A stretch of 64,000 nt of DNA from Bordetella genomosp. 9 (GCF_002261425.1 NZ_NEVJ01000003.1:1798001-1862000); one strand, 5' to 3'; positions 44,135 to 52,747 are shown, counted from the first letter of the stretch. Numbers and translations: made by a program. Notes: generated by a model not told the origin, from the sequence alone.

Positions 44135-46339
44135 ATGAAGTGCCCCGAGATACCTGCGGCGGAGGACGCCAGGCTCCAGGCATTATCCGAATACGGCCTG
44201 GGCAGCGAGCGCGCCTTGCCCAGCCTCGATCCGGTCGTGCAGATCGCCGCGCGCATGTTCGGCATGCCGGTGGCGGCGGTCAACATGATAGGCAGCGATC
44301 ACGTCTTCCTGGCCGCCCAGACCGGCATTCCCGAGGACGTCGACAAGGCGCGCGACGTTTCCTTCTGCGCCCACGCCATCAACCAGGACGATGTCATGGT
44401 GGTGGCCGACGCGGCCCTGGACGATCGCTTCCATGACAACCCGCTGGTGACCGGCAGCGCCGGCGTGCGCTTCTATGCCGGCGTGCCGCTGCGCTCGCCG
44501 TCGGGCCATCCCCTGGGGGCTTTGTGCATCATCGACGGCAAGCCCCACCACGATTTTTCGGAAGACGACCGCCAGCGCCTGCGCGAGCTCGCGACGATGG
44601 CGGCCGACCGCCTGGAGCTGCGCCGCATCGAGGTTTCCGCCGAGACCACCCGGCGGCCTTTCGATGCCTATGCCAAGGACTCGCCCACCGCCGTCGTGTG
44701 GTTCGACGAGGACTGCCGCATCGTCTCGTGGAACAGCGCGGCCGCCGCGCTGCACGGCCATGAGGCGGGCGGCGGCAATGGCCAGCCGCCGGGCCTGATG
44801 TTCGATGCGCTGCTGGCTGACGACAGCGCCGCCGTCCTTCGCGATCTGGTGCGGCGTGCCATTACCGCCGGCTCGGTCGAAGACCTGGTCATGCCCGACA
44901 CGCTGCACGCCCGGCGCCGCGATGGCAGCCGCTTCCTGCTGGGCCTGTCGCTGTTCTGCTGGCGCGAGAACGGCCGCCTCACCTTCAATGCCCACCTGCA
45001 GGACCTGACCGCACGCCGCCACGAAGAAGACAGCCTGCGCCGCCTCGCGCACACCGACCTGCTCACCGGCCTGGCGAACCGCAATCAGTTCTACCGCCAG
45101 GTCGAGGCCACGCTGACGCACCCGCGCGCGGCCACGGTGGTGATGCTGGACCTGGATAACTTCAAGGACATCAACGATACGCTGGGCCATGGCGTCGGCG
45201 ACGAGCTGCTGCGTGAAGCCGCCCGCCGCCTGCAGGCGCTGGCCGGACCGGACGCCACCGTCGCCCGGCTGGGCGGCGACGAGTTCGGCATCCTGGTGCC
45301 GGACGTCGATGCCCGCGAACCGGCCATGGCGCTCGCCAGCGAGGCCGTCGCCGCCCTGTCCGAACCGGTCACGGCCGAAGGCCAGCAGGTGCACCTGGCC
45401 GCCAGCTGCGGCGTGGCGGTCGCGCCGCTGCAGGCGCAGGAAGCGCTGGAGCTGATCGGCGACGCCGACCTGGCCCTGGCGCGCGCCAAATCGGTGGGGC
45501 GCGGCCAAGCCTATCTTTTCGTCCCCGCGCTGCGCATGGAAGCCACCTCGCGCCGCCTGCATGGCATGGAGCTGCACCGCGCCGTCACCGATGGCGAGTT
45601 CGTGCTGTTCTACCAGCCGCAGGTGCGCCTGTGCGATGGCGCCCTGGTCGGCGCCGAAGCGCTCATCCGCTGGCGCCATCCGCGCCGCGGACTGCTGGCG
45701 CCCGCCGCCTTCCTGCCCGCCCTGGAAGGCGGTCCGCTGGCGGCCTCGGTAGGCGCCTGGGTGCTGGACGAAGCCTGCGCGCAGGCCGCCCGCTGGCGCC
45801 ACGCCGGCGCGCGGAGCTTTCGCATGGGCGTCAACCTGTTCAGCGCCCAGTTCCACGTCGGCGACCTGGCGCGCGAGGTCCTGCAGGCGCTCGACCGCCA
45901 CGGCCTGACGCCGGATGCGCTGGAACTGGAAATCACCGAGAACATCGCGCTCGATCACGATGACGTGGTGCTGGGCATGCTGCGCCGCCTGCACGACGAA
46001 GGCGTCTCCATCGCCTTCGACGATTTCGGCACGGGCTACGCGTCGCTCGCGGTGCTGAAGCGCTATCCGCTGAACCGGCTGAAGATCGACCGGTCCTTCG
46101 TCCACGGCATGCTCGAATCCGAACGCGACGCGTCCGTGGTGCGGGCGGTGCTGGACATGGCGCGCGCCTTCAACGTCCATGCCATCGCCGAAGGCGTGGA
46201 AACCTGCGCGCAGCGCGACGCCCTGGCGGCGGACTGCGCCGAAGGCCAGGGCTATCTGTTCAGCCCGCCGATCCCGGCCCCGGATTTCGCGCGCGCCTAC
46301 GACATCGGGTGGGGTGCCGACCTGGCCCGCTGCGCCTGA
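44135..46339 (+). CDS. GAF-PAS-GGDEF-EAL cyclic-di-GMP protein
   Basis: A 734-residue cytoplasmic protein without membrane helices. GAF domain at about 15-170 ([61 protein letters not shown]), PAS at about 180-300, GGDEF at about 310-460 (LGGDEF near 378) and EAL from about 480 (GAEALIRW near 506). Both catalytic motifs are intact. GGGAG lies six bases before the ATG at 44135; a longer frame to 44027 runs into the promoter. It immediately precedes the bufferin locus but is unlikely to be part of it. Confidence 0.94.
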   Translation: MKCPEIPAAEDARLQALSEYGLGSERALPSLDPVVQIAARMFGMPVAAVNMIGSDHVFLAAQTGIPEDVDKARDVSFCAHAINQDDVMVVADAALDDRFHDNPLVTGSAGVRFYAGVPLRSPSGHPLGALCIIDGKPHHDFSEDDRQRLRELATMAADRLELRRIEVSAETTRRPFDAYAKDSPTAVVWFDEDCRIVSWNSAAAALHGHEAGGGNGQPPGLMFDALLADDSAAVLRDLVRRAITAGSVEDLVMPDTLHARRRDGSRFLLGLSLFCWRENGRLTFNAHLQDLTARRHEEDSLRRLAHTDLLTGLANRNQFYRQVEATLTHPRAATVVMLDLDNFKDINDTLGHGVGDELLREAARRLQALAGPDATVARLGGDEFGILVPDVDAREPAMALASEAVAALSEPVTAEGQQVHLAASCGVAVAPLQAQEALELIGDADLALARAKSVGRGQAYLFVPALRMEATSRRLHGMELHRAVTDGEFVLFYQPQVRLCDGALVGAEALIRWRHPRRGLLAPAAFLPALEGGPLAASVGAWVLDEACAQAARWRHAGARSFRMGVNLFSAQFHVGDLAREVLQALDRHGLTPDALELEITENIALDHDDVVLGMLRRLHDEGVSIAFDDFGTGYASLAVLKRYPLNRLKIDRSFVHGMLESERDASVVRAVLDMARAFNVHAIAEGVETCAQRDALAADCAEGQGYLFSPPIPAPDFARAYDIGWGADLARCA

Positions 46340-46377
46340 CCCCAGGGCTACGGCCGACGCTTTTTTACATCTACCCT

Positions 46378-46403
46378 GTAACCGGCTCTCCAGCACGGGC
46401 GAA
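46378..46403 (+). promoter_or_regulatory. Sigma-F (ECF) type promoter of the bufferin operon
   Basis: GTAACC at 46378-46383, exactly 16 bases, then CGAA at 46400-46403. From memory, this is the GTAACC-N16-CGAA pattern reported for the heavy-metal ECF factor SigF of Caulobacter. It lies 56 bases ahead of bufA, and a matching ECF sigma/NrsF pair is encoded 3 kb downstream. The only other GTAACC near a gene start (41875) has the wrong spacing to CGAA. Confidence 0.8.
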
Positions 46404-46412
46404 CTAGCTTAT

Positions 46413-46429
46413 GTATCCGCGACGGATAC
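46413..46429 (+). promoter_or_regulatory. 5' leader hairpin of the bufferin mRNA
   Basis: GTATCCG, loop CGA, CGGATAC: a perfect 7-bp stem with a 3-base loop. It starts about 10 bases after the -10 element, so it would sit at the very 5' end of the bufA message and could protect it from decay. Confidence 0.5.
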
Positions 46430-46458
46430 CTGCTTATCGAACCCACTGGAGAGCTCGA

Positions 46459-46770
46459 ATGTCCGCAAAAACCACCGTTACGTCCGCCATGCTGGCCACC
46501 GCCGTCGCCAGCATCTTCGCATCCATCGCCCACGCCGCGCCGCTGACGCAGGCCGAAGCCAGCGCCGCCGTGGCCGCGCACAAGGAAAAGTGCTACGGCG
46601 TCGCCCTGAAGGGCCAGAACGATTGCGCCGCCGGTCCCGGCACGACGTGCCAGGGCACGTCGACCATGGACTTCCAAGGCAACGCGTGGAAGTTCGTGCA
46701 GGGCGGCACCTGCGCCAGCATCCAGGTGCCCGGCGGCGGCCACGGCTCGCTGACCCCCATCAAGTCCTGA
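46459..46770 (+). CDS. bufA: Bufferin-type metallophore precursor, DUF2282 (BufA1) family
   Basis: A 103-residue secreted precursor. The signal peptide ([26 protein letters not shown]) is followed by a mature part of about 77 residues with four cysteines (C45, C56, C64, C85). They include the family motif [14 protein letters not shown]. In known bufferins these cysteines are modified by an MNIO enzyme to heterocycles that chelate copper in the periplasm. It heads the operon, under an ECF-type promoter. Modification and metal binding are inferred from family. A longer frame from 46411 lies over the leader hairpin. Confidence 0.88.
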   Translation: MSAKTTVTSAMLATAVASIFASIAHAAPLTQAEASAAVAAHKEKCYGVALKGQNDCAAGPGTTCQGTSTMDFQGNAWKFVQGGTCASIQVPGGGHGSLTPIKS

Positions 46771-46793
46771 TCGCAGGCGCAACGGGGATGGCC

Positions 46794-47768
46794 ATGAACG
46801 CCCTTACCGGTTCGACGGCGACGCGCGAGCGTGGCCGTCCCCTCGAACGCGCCATGCGGGACGCGGCCCTGCTTGCCGGCACCAGCTTCAAGCACGGACA
46901 TCTGGACGCGATCCTCGCCGACGACCCGCGGCAGGCCTTTTTCGAAGTCCATGCCGAGAACTACATGGGCGCCGGCGGCCCCCCGCATCGGATGCTGGCC
47001 GCCATCCGCGAGCGGCATCCGATGTCGCTGCATGGCGTGTGCATGTCCATCGGCGGGCCGGAGCCGCTGGATCTCGCGCACCTGGCGCGCTTCCGGGACC
47101 TGGTGGCGCGCTACGAGCCGCTGCTGGTATCGGAACATCTTGCCTGGTCCACGCATGGCGGCAGCTTCTTCAACGATCTGCTGCCGCTGCCCTACAACGC
47201 GGCAACGCTGCATCACGTATGCGCGCACATCGAACAGGTGCAGGATGCGATCCGCCGGCCCCTGCTGCTGGAAAACCCATCGACCTACGTCGCCTTCGCC
47301 TCGTCGACGATGAGCGAGACCGACTTCATACGCGCGGTCGCCGACCGCACCGGATGCGGGCTGCTGCTGGACGTCAACAACGTCTTCGTCTCGGCGACCA
47401 ACCACGGTTATTCCGCGACGGCCTACCTGGACGGCTTTCCCCTCGATCGCGTGGGCGAAATCCACCTGGCCGGCCACGACGAACAACGCGACGACGAAAA
47501 CGACATCCTGCTGATCGACAGCCACGACCGGCCCATCGCCGATGCGGTGTGGGCGCTGTATCGCCAGGTCCTGGGGCGCATCGGTCCCACGCCCACGCTG
47601 ATCGAGTGGGACAGCGACCTGCCGGCCTGGCCCGTGCTTCGGTCGCAGGCGAAGATGGCGCTCGACATCATGGCGGGATACGCGCCGGATGACGTGTCCG
47701 ATCACATGCCGGATGACGCGCCGGATCACATACCGGATACCGCGCGGGAAGCCAGCCATGCGGACTGA
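46794..47768 (+). CDS. bufB: MNIO (DUF692) bufferin-modifying enzyme
   Basis: Multinuclear non-heme iron oxidase of about 324 residues, TIM-barrel fold. Metal-ligand segments typical of DUF692 are visible: FFEVHAENYM, HGVCMSIGGPEPL, VSEHLAWS, LLENPSTYV, LLDVNNVFVSATNHG, EIHLAGHDE and LIEWDSDLPAW. It probably converts precursor cysteines to thiooxazole-type groups. I favour the second ATG (46794), which has GGGG six bases upstream; 46788 is possible. The last 25 residues are an Asp/Pro-rich tail (PDDVSDHMPDDAPDHIPD) encoded by 12-base repeats. It overlaps bufC by 11 bases. Confidence 0.92.
   Translation: MNALTGSTATRERGRPLERAMRDAALLAGTSFKHGHLDAILADDPRQAFFEVHAENYMGAGGPPHRMLAAIRERHPMSLHGVCMSIGGPEPLDLAHLARFRDLVARYEPLLVSEHLAWSTHGGSFFNDLLPLPYNAATLHHVCAHIEQVQDAIRRPLLLENPSTYVAFASSTMSETDFIRAVADRTGCGLLLDVNNVFVSATNHGYSATAYLDGFPLDRVGEIHLAGHDEQRDDENDILLIDSHDRPIADAVWALYRQVLGRIGPTPTLIEWDSDLPAWPVLRSQAKMALDIMAGYAPDDVSDHMPDDAPDHIPDTAREASHAD
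47685..47744 (+). repeat. 12-bp tandem repeats at the end of bufB
   Basis: Imperfect 12-base units CCGGATGACGTG, TCCGATCACATG, CCGGATGACGCG, CCGGATCACATA and a partial fifth. They encode a four-residue P-D-x-x repeat. On the minus strand the units read GTSATCCGG plus three bases, resembling the repeats at 60344-60415. Confidence 0.8.
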
Positions 47769-48537
47769 ACGAGGATCCCGCGATCATGCCGGCGCTTTCG
47801 CGCCGGGCCTGACCGACCCCGGCTACGCGCCGCCCGCCGACCTGATCGCACGGCACGGCAAGGGCATGGAAAAGCGCTACAACGTCTACCGCAACAATGT
47901 GACGGTCAGCCTGATCGACGCGCTGGCCGCCATCTACCCCGCCGTCCAGCGCATCACCGGCGTGGATTTCTTCCGCGCCATGGCGCGCTTCCACGTGCGC
48001 GCCACGCCGCCCGCTTCGCCCCTGCTGTTCGAGTATGGGCGGGATTTTCCCGACTTCATCGCCGCCTACGAATATGCGCGCGACATGCCTTGGCTGGCCG
48101 ACACCGCGCGTATCGAACGCGCCTGGCTCGATGCCTACCATGCCGCCGACGCGGCGCCGCTGGTCGCCGGCAGCCTGGCCGCCATCCACCCCGCGGCGCT
48201 GGCGGAACTTCGCTTCGCGCCGCACCCGGCCGCGCGCATCGTGCGGTCGCCCTACCCGGCCCTGTCCATCTTCACCATGAACAAGACCGACGGCCCGATC
48301 ACGCCGTTGTGTTCGAGCGACGCCGAAGACGCCCTGATCACGCGCCCCGGCCACGACGTCATCGTGACCCGCCTGCCGCCCGGCGGCGCCACTTTCCTCG
48401 ATAGTCTGCTGGCCGGCGATACGCTGGGCCAGTCGGCATCGGCCGCTTTCCATGCCGAGCCCGCGTTCGACCTCGCCGCCAATCTGGCCGGGATGATTTC
48501 GGCGGGCGTGTTCACGGCCATCCGATACGGAGATTGA
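47758..48537 (+). CDS. bufC: DUF2063 bufferin-maturation partner protein
   Basis: A 259-residue protein of the DUF2063 family, which accompanies DUF692 enzymes and binds the precursor. The N-terminal DNA-binding-like domain carries GKGMEKRYNVYRNNVTVSLIDALAAIYPAVQRITG and FFRAMARFHVRATPP. A C-terminal half with RFAPHPAARIVRSPYPALSIF follows. The ATG at 47758 has GGGAAG eight bases upstream and overlaps the bufB stop, so translation is coupled. It ends four bases before the DoxX gene. Confidence 0.9.
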   Translation: MRTERGSRDHAGAFAPGLTDPGYAPPADLIARHGKGMEKRYNVYRNNVTVSLIDALAAIYPAVQRITGVDFFRAMARFHVRATPPASPLLFEYGRDFPDFIAAYEYARDMPWLADTARIERAWLDAYHAADAAPLVAGSLAAIHPAALAELRFAPHPAARIVRSPYPALSIFTMNKTDGPITPLCSSDAEDALITRPGHDVIVTRLPPGGATFLDSLLAGDTLGQSASAAFHAEPAFDLAANLAGMISAGVFTAIRYGD

Positions 48538-48541
48538 CGAC

Positions 48542-49069
48542 ATGTCAGCCCTGCAAGACACACCACAGGCGTCCGCCACGCCCACTCCCCATGGGCGCGC
48601 TTCCGCCCTGCCCGCGGCCGTGGTCGCGGTCAGGCGCGGGATCGAAAAACTCGCGCAGCCCTGGTTCGTGCAGCTGCTGCTGCGCATTGCCCTGGCCGTG
48701 CCGTTCTGGAAATCCGGCATCCTGAAATGGCAGGGATTCCTGCAGCTGAACGACACCGCCATCACGCTGTTCACTGATGAATTCCAGCTGCACCTGCCGG
48801 GCGGTCCCTACCCCTTTCCCGCGCCCGCGGTCTTCGCCTTCCTGTCCGGATGCGGCGAGGTCATGTTCCCCGTCCTGCTGGTGCTGGGCCTGGGCACCCG
48901 CTTCGCCGCCATCGGCCTGCTGCTGATGACCTGCATCATCGAGCTGACCGTGCCCGATGGCTGGCCGGTGCATCTGACCTGGGCCGCCATGGCGCTGGGC
49001 ATCGCCGCCTGGGGCCCCGGCCGCATTTCCATCGACTATGCGCTCGGCGATCGCCGGCCGCGGTCCTGA
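48542..49069 (+). CDS. bufD: DoxX-family membrane protein of the bufferin operon
   Basis: A 175-residue inner-membrane protein with four predicted helices. The DoxX signature WFVQLLLRIALAVPFWKSGILKW starts near residue 41, then PYPFPAPAVFAFLSGCGEVMFPVLLVLGL and a final GLLLMTCIIELTV region. DoxX proteins are regular members of bufferin operons, with an unproven role. Spacing to both neighbours is 4-12 bases, confirming operon membership. The symbol is by analogy. Confidence 0.88.
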   Translation: MSALQDTPQASATPTPHGRASALPAAVVAVRRGIEKLAQPWFVQLLLRIALAVPFWKSGILKWQGFLQLNDTAITLFTDEFQLHLPGGPYPFPAPAVFAFLSGCGEVMFPVLLVLGLGTRFAAIGLLLMTCIIELTVPDGWPVHLTWAAMALGIAAWGPGRISIDYALGDRRPRS

Positions 49070-49081
49070 AACGGAACCACC

Positions 49082-49723
49082 ATGCGAACCCAGGACCTGG
49101 TGACGCGGCTGGCGGGCAACCTGGCCCCAGTCCCGCGCAATGCCGTACCGCGCACCCTGAACCGCGCGTTGATGGCCGGATTGGCCGGCAACACCGCGCT
49201 GCTCGTCGCGCTGTACGGCTTCGGCAGCGATATGCCCGAACAGTTGCTGACCGCCATGTTCTGGATGCGGCTGGCCTTTCCGCTGGCCATCATCGCCGCC
49301 GCGCTGAAACTCACGGAGAGGCTCGCGCGTCCCGGCGCGCCTTCCGCGCTGGCGTGGCTGACGGCGATCGCGCCGATCGCCACCATGCTGCTGGTCGCCG
49401 CCGGATTCCAGGCCGCGACGCCCTCCGACTATCGCTTGCAACTGGTGGTCGGCGCCGGGTGGCGCACCACCACCGCCGGGGTCGTGCTGCTGTCCTTGCC
49501 GTCGCTGGCCACCGCCATGCACGCGCTCAAGAACCTGGCCCCGACCCGGCTGGCCGCAGCGGGGGCCGGCGCGGGCGTACTGGCCGGCGCGCAAGGCCTG
49601 CTCGTCTATTCGCTTTATTGCCCGGAGATGCCGGTGTCGTTCTGGAGCGTCTGGCACGTCCTGGCCATCGCGGTGACCACCGGCATCGGCGCCGCCATGG
49701 CGCCGCGGTACCTGCGTTGGTAG
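49082..49723 (+). CDS. DUF1109 (NrsF-like) anti-sigma protein, first copy
   Basis: A 213-residue, six-helix membrane protein of the NrsF family, which holds ECF sigma factors at the membrane and releases them on metal or oxidant stress. The conserved C-terminal blocks are present (KNLAPTRLAAAGAGAGVLAGAQG, SLYCPEMPVSFW, final APRYLRW). The protein aligns without gaps to the second copy at 50390-51031. However, position 130 is threonine (WRTTT) where the second copy and sensing NrsF proteins have cysteine (WRTCP); C180 is kept. It is the last gene of the buf operon, so it should be induced with it. Its role may be feedback damping. Confidence 0.88.
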   Translation: MRTQDLVTRLAGNLAPVPRNAVPRTLNRALMAGLAGNTALLVALYGFGSDMPEQLLTAMFWMRLAFPLAIIAAALKLTERLARPGAPSALAWLTAIAPIATMLLVAAGFQAATPSDYRLQLVVGAGWRTTTAGVVLLSLPSLATAMHALKNLAPTRLAAAGAGAGVLAGAQGLLVYSLYCPEMPVSFWSVWHVLAIAVTTGIGAAMAPRYLRW

Positions 49724-49781
49724 CCATCCACCCCTGATTCATGCACACCGAACATCGTCACCGTCTTTCCGACCTCCCGCG

Positions 49782-49787
49782 TAGAAT
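49782..49787 (+). promoter_or_regulatory. Candidate -10 for the ECF sigma gene
   Basis: TAGAAT, 34 bases ahead of the sigma ATG in the 97-base gap after the first nrsF-like gene. No GTAACC-N16-CGAA element is present here, which suggests that the sigma gene has a housekeeping promoter and is not strictly autoregulated. No -35 is clear. Confidence 0.4.
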
Positions 49788-49820
49788 CACGCAAATTTTC
49801 CAGGCAGCAGCCGCCACGCC

Positions 49821-50393
49821 ATGAACCCAGCCGCGCAGAACGGATCGCCGGAATCCGCCGAAGCCAAGCTCAGAGCCCTGCTGCTGGCGGGGCTCGACGG
49901 CGATGCCAGGGCCTATCATGCCTTCCTGCAGGCGCTCGGCAGCCACCTGCGCGCGTTCCTGCGCAAGCGGCTGTACCGTCTGCCAGATGACATCGAGGAC
50001 ATCGTCCAGGAAATCCTGATCGCCGTGCATAATGGCCGCCATACCTATCTGCCCGATCAGCCGCTGACCGCATGGACCCACGCCATCGCGCGCTACAAGG
50101 TCGCCGACTACCTGCGGCACCGGTCCCGGCACGAAGGGCGCCATGAACCGCTGGACGACCAGCAGGAGATCTTCGCGGAATCCGATGAAGAAGCCGCGCA
50201 GGCGCGCCGCGACGTCGACAAGCTGCTGGCGCAATTACCGGATCGGCATCGGCTGCCCATCCTGCATGTGAAATTACAAGGGCTGTCGGTCGCCGAGACC
50301 GCTCAGCTCACAGGCCTGTCCGAATCCGCGGTCAAGGTGGGGGTGCACCGTGGACTGAAGGCGTTGGCCGCGAAAATAAGAGGCTCGCTATGA
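49821..50393 (+). CDS. ECF-type RNA polymerase sigma factor (SigF-like)
   Basis: A 190-residue ECF sigma. Region 2 is recognisable in [40 protein letters not shown] and [20 protein letters not shown]. Region 4 appears in [38 protein letters not shown]. Its stop overlaps the start of the second NrsF gene (ATGA), the usual sigma/anti-sigma coupling. Partnership with DUF1109 places it in the SigF (from memory ECF16-like) group. Its probable target is the GTAACC-N16-CGAA promoter ahead of bufA. Confidence 0.93.
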   Translation: MNPAAQNGSPESAEAKLRALLLAGLDGDARAYHAFLQALGSHLRAFLRKRLYRLPDDIEDIVQEILIAVHNGRHTYLPDQPLTAWTHAIARYKVADYLRHRSRHEGRHEPLDDQQEIFAESDEEAAQARRDVDKLLAQLPDRHRLPILHVKLQGLSVAETAQLTGLSESAVKVGVHRGLKALAAKIRGSL

Positions 50394-51031
50394 AGACCGA
50401 TGACATGATCTCGCTGCTCGCGGCGAACGTCGCCCCCGTGGATCGGGGCGCGCTGGCGCGACGCTATCGCTGGGCCGTGCTGCTTGGCGGACTCGGCGCC
50501 GTGTTGCTGATGTCGATGGTCTTCGGCATACGCCCCGACATCCGCGAAATGCTGGTCACGCCGCTGTTCTGGGCGAAGCTGGCCTTCCCCGCATGCGTCG
50601 CCGCCGCGGCCCTGCTGACCGCGGCGCGCCTGTCGCGCCCCGGCATGCCCGCGGTCCGCGGTTGGCAATTGCTGTCGATACCGGTGGCCGTCGTGTGGCT
50701 CGCGGCCGCGCTGGTGCTGGCCGTGGCGCCCGCGCCGGAACGCCTGCCCATGATCCTGGGCGCGACGTGGCGGACATGCCCGTTCAACATCACCTTGTTG
50801 TCCGTGCCCGCCTTTGTCGCGGTGTTCTGGGCGATGAAGGGCCTGGCGCCGACGCGGCTGAGGCTGGCCGGCGCAATCGCGGGACTGCTCGCCAGCGCGA
50901 TCGCCACGGTCGCCTACTGCCTGCATTGCCCCGAAATGGGTGTGGCGTTCTGGGCGGTCTGGTACGTGGCGGGCATGGCGATTCCCGCGGTGCTGGGCGC
51001 CATGCTGGGACCGCGGCTACTGCGCTGGTAG
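50390..51031 (+). CDS. nrsF: DUF1109 (NrsF) anti-sigma protein, second copy
   Basis: A 213-residue, six-helix membrane anti-sigma factor, coupled to the ECF sigma gene. It keeps both cysteines known from Caulobacter NrsF to be needed for sensing: C130 (WRTCPFNI) and C180 (CLHCPEMG). C177 forms an extra CxxC pair. The end PRLLRW is family-typical. It is probably the true sensor that releases the sigma factor when metal binds or the thiols oxidise. It ends 18 bases before the convergent DUF892 gene. Confidence 0.9.
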   Translation: MKTDDMISLLAANVAPVDRGALARRYRWAVLLGGLGAVLLMSMVFGIRPDIREMLVTPLFWAKLAFPACVAAAALLTAARLSRPGMPAVRGWQLLSIPVAVVWLAAALVLAVAPAPERLPMILGATWRTCPFNITLLSVPAFVAVFWAMKGLAPTRLRLAGAIAGLLASAIATVAYCLHCPEMGVAFWAVWYVAGMAIPAVLGAMLGPRLLRW

Positions 51032-51049
51032 CCGCGAATCCTGTTCTGC

Positions 51050-51541
51050 CTATTTGCCCTTGGCGGTCTGGTTGACCTTGCCCGCCAGCACCGTCAGCTT
51101 CTCATCGGTAGCCTTTTCTTCCTGCAGCGTTTCCAGCAGCAGCTTCATGGCGTCCTGCTGGCCCAGCTGCTTGGCGAAGGCGGCCAGCGTACCGTAGCTG
51201 GCGATCTCGTAGTGCTCCACCTTCTGGGCGGCGCCGATCAGGGCAGCGTCGAGAACCGGGCCCTTCTCGACCTCTTCGATGATTTCCTTGCCTTCTTCGA
51301 CCAGGCCTTCCATGGCCATGCACTTCACGCGCTTGAGCTTCAGGCCCGCCGATTCGACGATCTGATCGATGCGCTCGATCTGGCCCTGTGTTTCCTGCAA
51401 GTGCGATTCGAAGGCGGCCTTCAGGTCCGGATTGGTCGCGGCGCGCGCCAGCCTCGGCAGCGCCTTGGTCAGTTGCTTCTCGGCGCTGTAGACGTCGGAC
51501 AGTTCATGCAGAAAGAGATCTTCAACGGTTTTCGCAGCCAT
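51050..51541 (-). CDS. DUF892 (YciE/YciF-like) ferritin-like stress protein
   Basis: A 163-residue four-helix-bundle protein. The family start KTVEDLFLHELSDVYSAEKQLTKALPRLA is followed by paired Glu/His metal-site residues (HLQETQGQIERID and KVEHYEIASYGTL). Members are induced by osmotic, oxidative and stationary-phase stress, and bind iron in a ferritin-like site. The ATG at 51541 has AGGAG seven bases upstream. Divergent from the manganese catalase gene, a common partnership. Confidence 0.92.
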   Translation of the reverse strand: MAAKTVEDLFLHELSDVYSAEKQLTKALPRLARAATNPDLKAAFESHLQETQGQIERIDQIVESAGLKLKRVKCMAMEGLVEEGKEIIEEVEKGPVLDAALIGAAQKVEHYEIASYGTLAAFAKQLGQQDAMKLLLETLQEEKATDEKLTVLAGKVNQTAKGK

Positions 51542-51828
51542 GAATGTGCTCCTGTACTTGGTTGGATTGAGTTGCCTGTCGAACCGGCCTTCGTCGGCAC
51601 GCGAGTCCTGCCGCGCGAGCCGTTGGTTCGCCACCTCGTTCTGCAATCGTTATGCCCGCGTGGTCATCCACGAATAGCGTAGAGCAACGCGGCGGCTCGC
51701 AACGCGGATAACGCAGAGCTGATGCGATGAAGAACGCAGAGCATGCGCGCGAGCCGGGAATAGCGGTTGCTCTTTGCAGCACCGATCGCGAGCAGCGGGC
51801 TCGCGGCAAGGACCAACGTGGAGGTTTT

Positions 51829-52713
51829 ATGTTCGCGCACAACAAGCGACTGCAATACACGGTTCGCGTGGCGGGTGGCAATCCCGGCCTGGCGAATCTT
51901 CTTCTGGAGCAATTCGGCGGACCTCAGGGCGAACTCGCGGCCGCCATGCGCTACTTCACCCAATATGTCGCCGAAGAAGATCCCGGCCGCAAGGACATGC
52001 TCATCGACATCGCCACCGAGGAGCTGAGCCACCTCGAAGTCATCGGCACGCTGGTCGCGATGTTGAACAAAGGCGCGAAGGGCAAGCTGGCCGAAGCGGT
52101 GGACAAGGAAGCGGATATGTACCGCGCGCTGCATGGCGCGGGCAACGACTCCCACGTCACCCAGGTGCTCTACGGCGGCGGTCCGGCGCTGACGAACTCC
52201 GGCGGGCAGCTCTGGAATGCCGGGTATATCGACTCGATCGGCGATCCATCGTGTGATCTGCGCTCCAACATCGCGGCGGAATCGCGCGCCAAGATCATCT
52301 ATGAGCGCCTGATCAACGTGACCGACGATCCCGGCGTCAAGGACGCACTGACCTTCCTGATGACCCGCGAGGTGTCGCACCAGAAGTCCTTCGAAAAGGC
52401 GCTGTATTCGATGCAGCCCAATTTCCCGCCGGGCAAGCTGCCGCCCGACCCGCGTTTCGCCAACACGTACTTCAATATGTCGGAAGGCGAAGGCGATATG
52501 CGCGGCCCGTGGAACAGCGACGAGAACTTCGAGTTCGTGGCGACTGCGGAAGAAGCCGGTCCGCAGGATGGCGATGGCACGGCGAGCGTGAAGCTGGCGA
52601 AGGACGAAGTCACCGCGCTGCAAGGCCTGGTGGCGCGCACGGCCTCCGATCCGGACTCCAACCCCGAGACCGGCGCCGAGCTGGGCGCGGGCAACGCGAC
52701 CCGTCAGGCCTGA
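51829..52713 (+). CDS. Manganese catalase
   Basis: Non-heme catalase with a dimanganese site that disproportionates hydrogen peroxide. The 294-residue protein begins MFAHNKRLQYTVRV. It has a glutamate/histidine ligand set in AAMRYFTQYVAEEDPGRKDMLIDIATEELSHLE, a second set in NIAAESRAKIIYERL, and MTREVSHQKSF. GGAGG precedes the ATG. A strong terminator follows. Together with the divergent DUF892 gene it forms a stress pair often seen in KatN regions. Confidence 0.94.
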   Translation: MFAHNKRLQYTVRVAGGNPGLANLLLEQFGGPQGELAAAMRYFTQYVAEEDPGRKDMLIDIATEELSHLEVIGTLVAMLNKGAKGKLAEAVDKEADMYRALHGAGNDSHVTQVLYGGGPALTNSGGQLWNAGYIDSIGDPSCDLRSNIAAESRAKIIYERLINVTDDPGVKDALTFLMTREVSHQKSFEKALYSMQPNFPPGKLPPDPRFANTYFNMSEGEGDMRGPWNSDENFEFVATAEEAGPQDGDGTASVKLAKDEVTALQGLVARTASDPDSNPETGAELGAGNATRQA

Positions 52714-52747
52714 CCCACGCATCACCCCGGCACGGCATCATCGTGCG

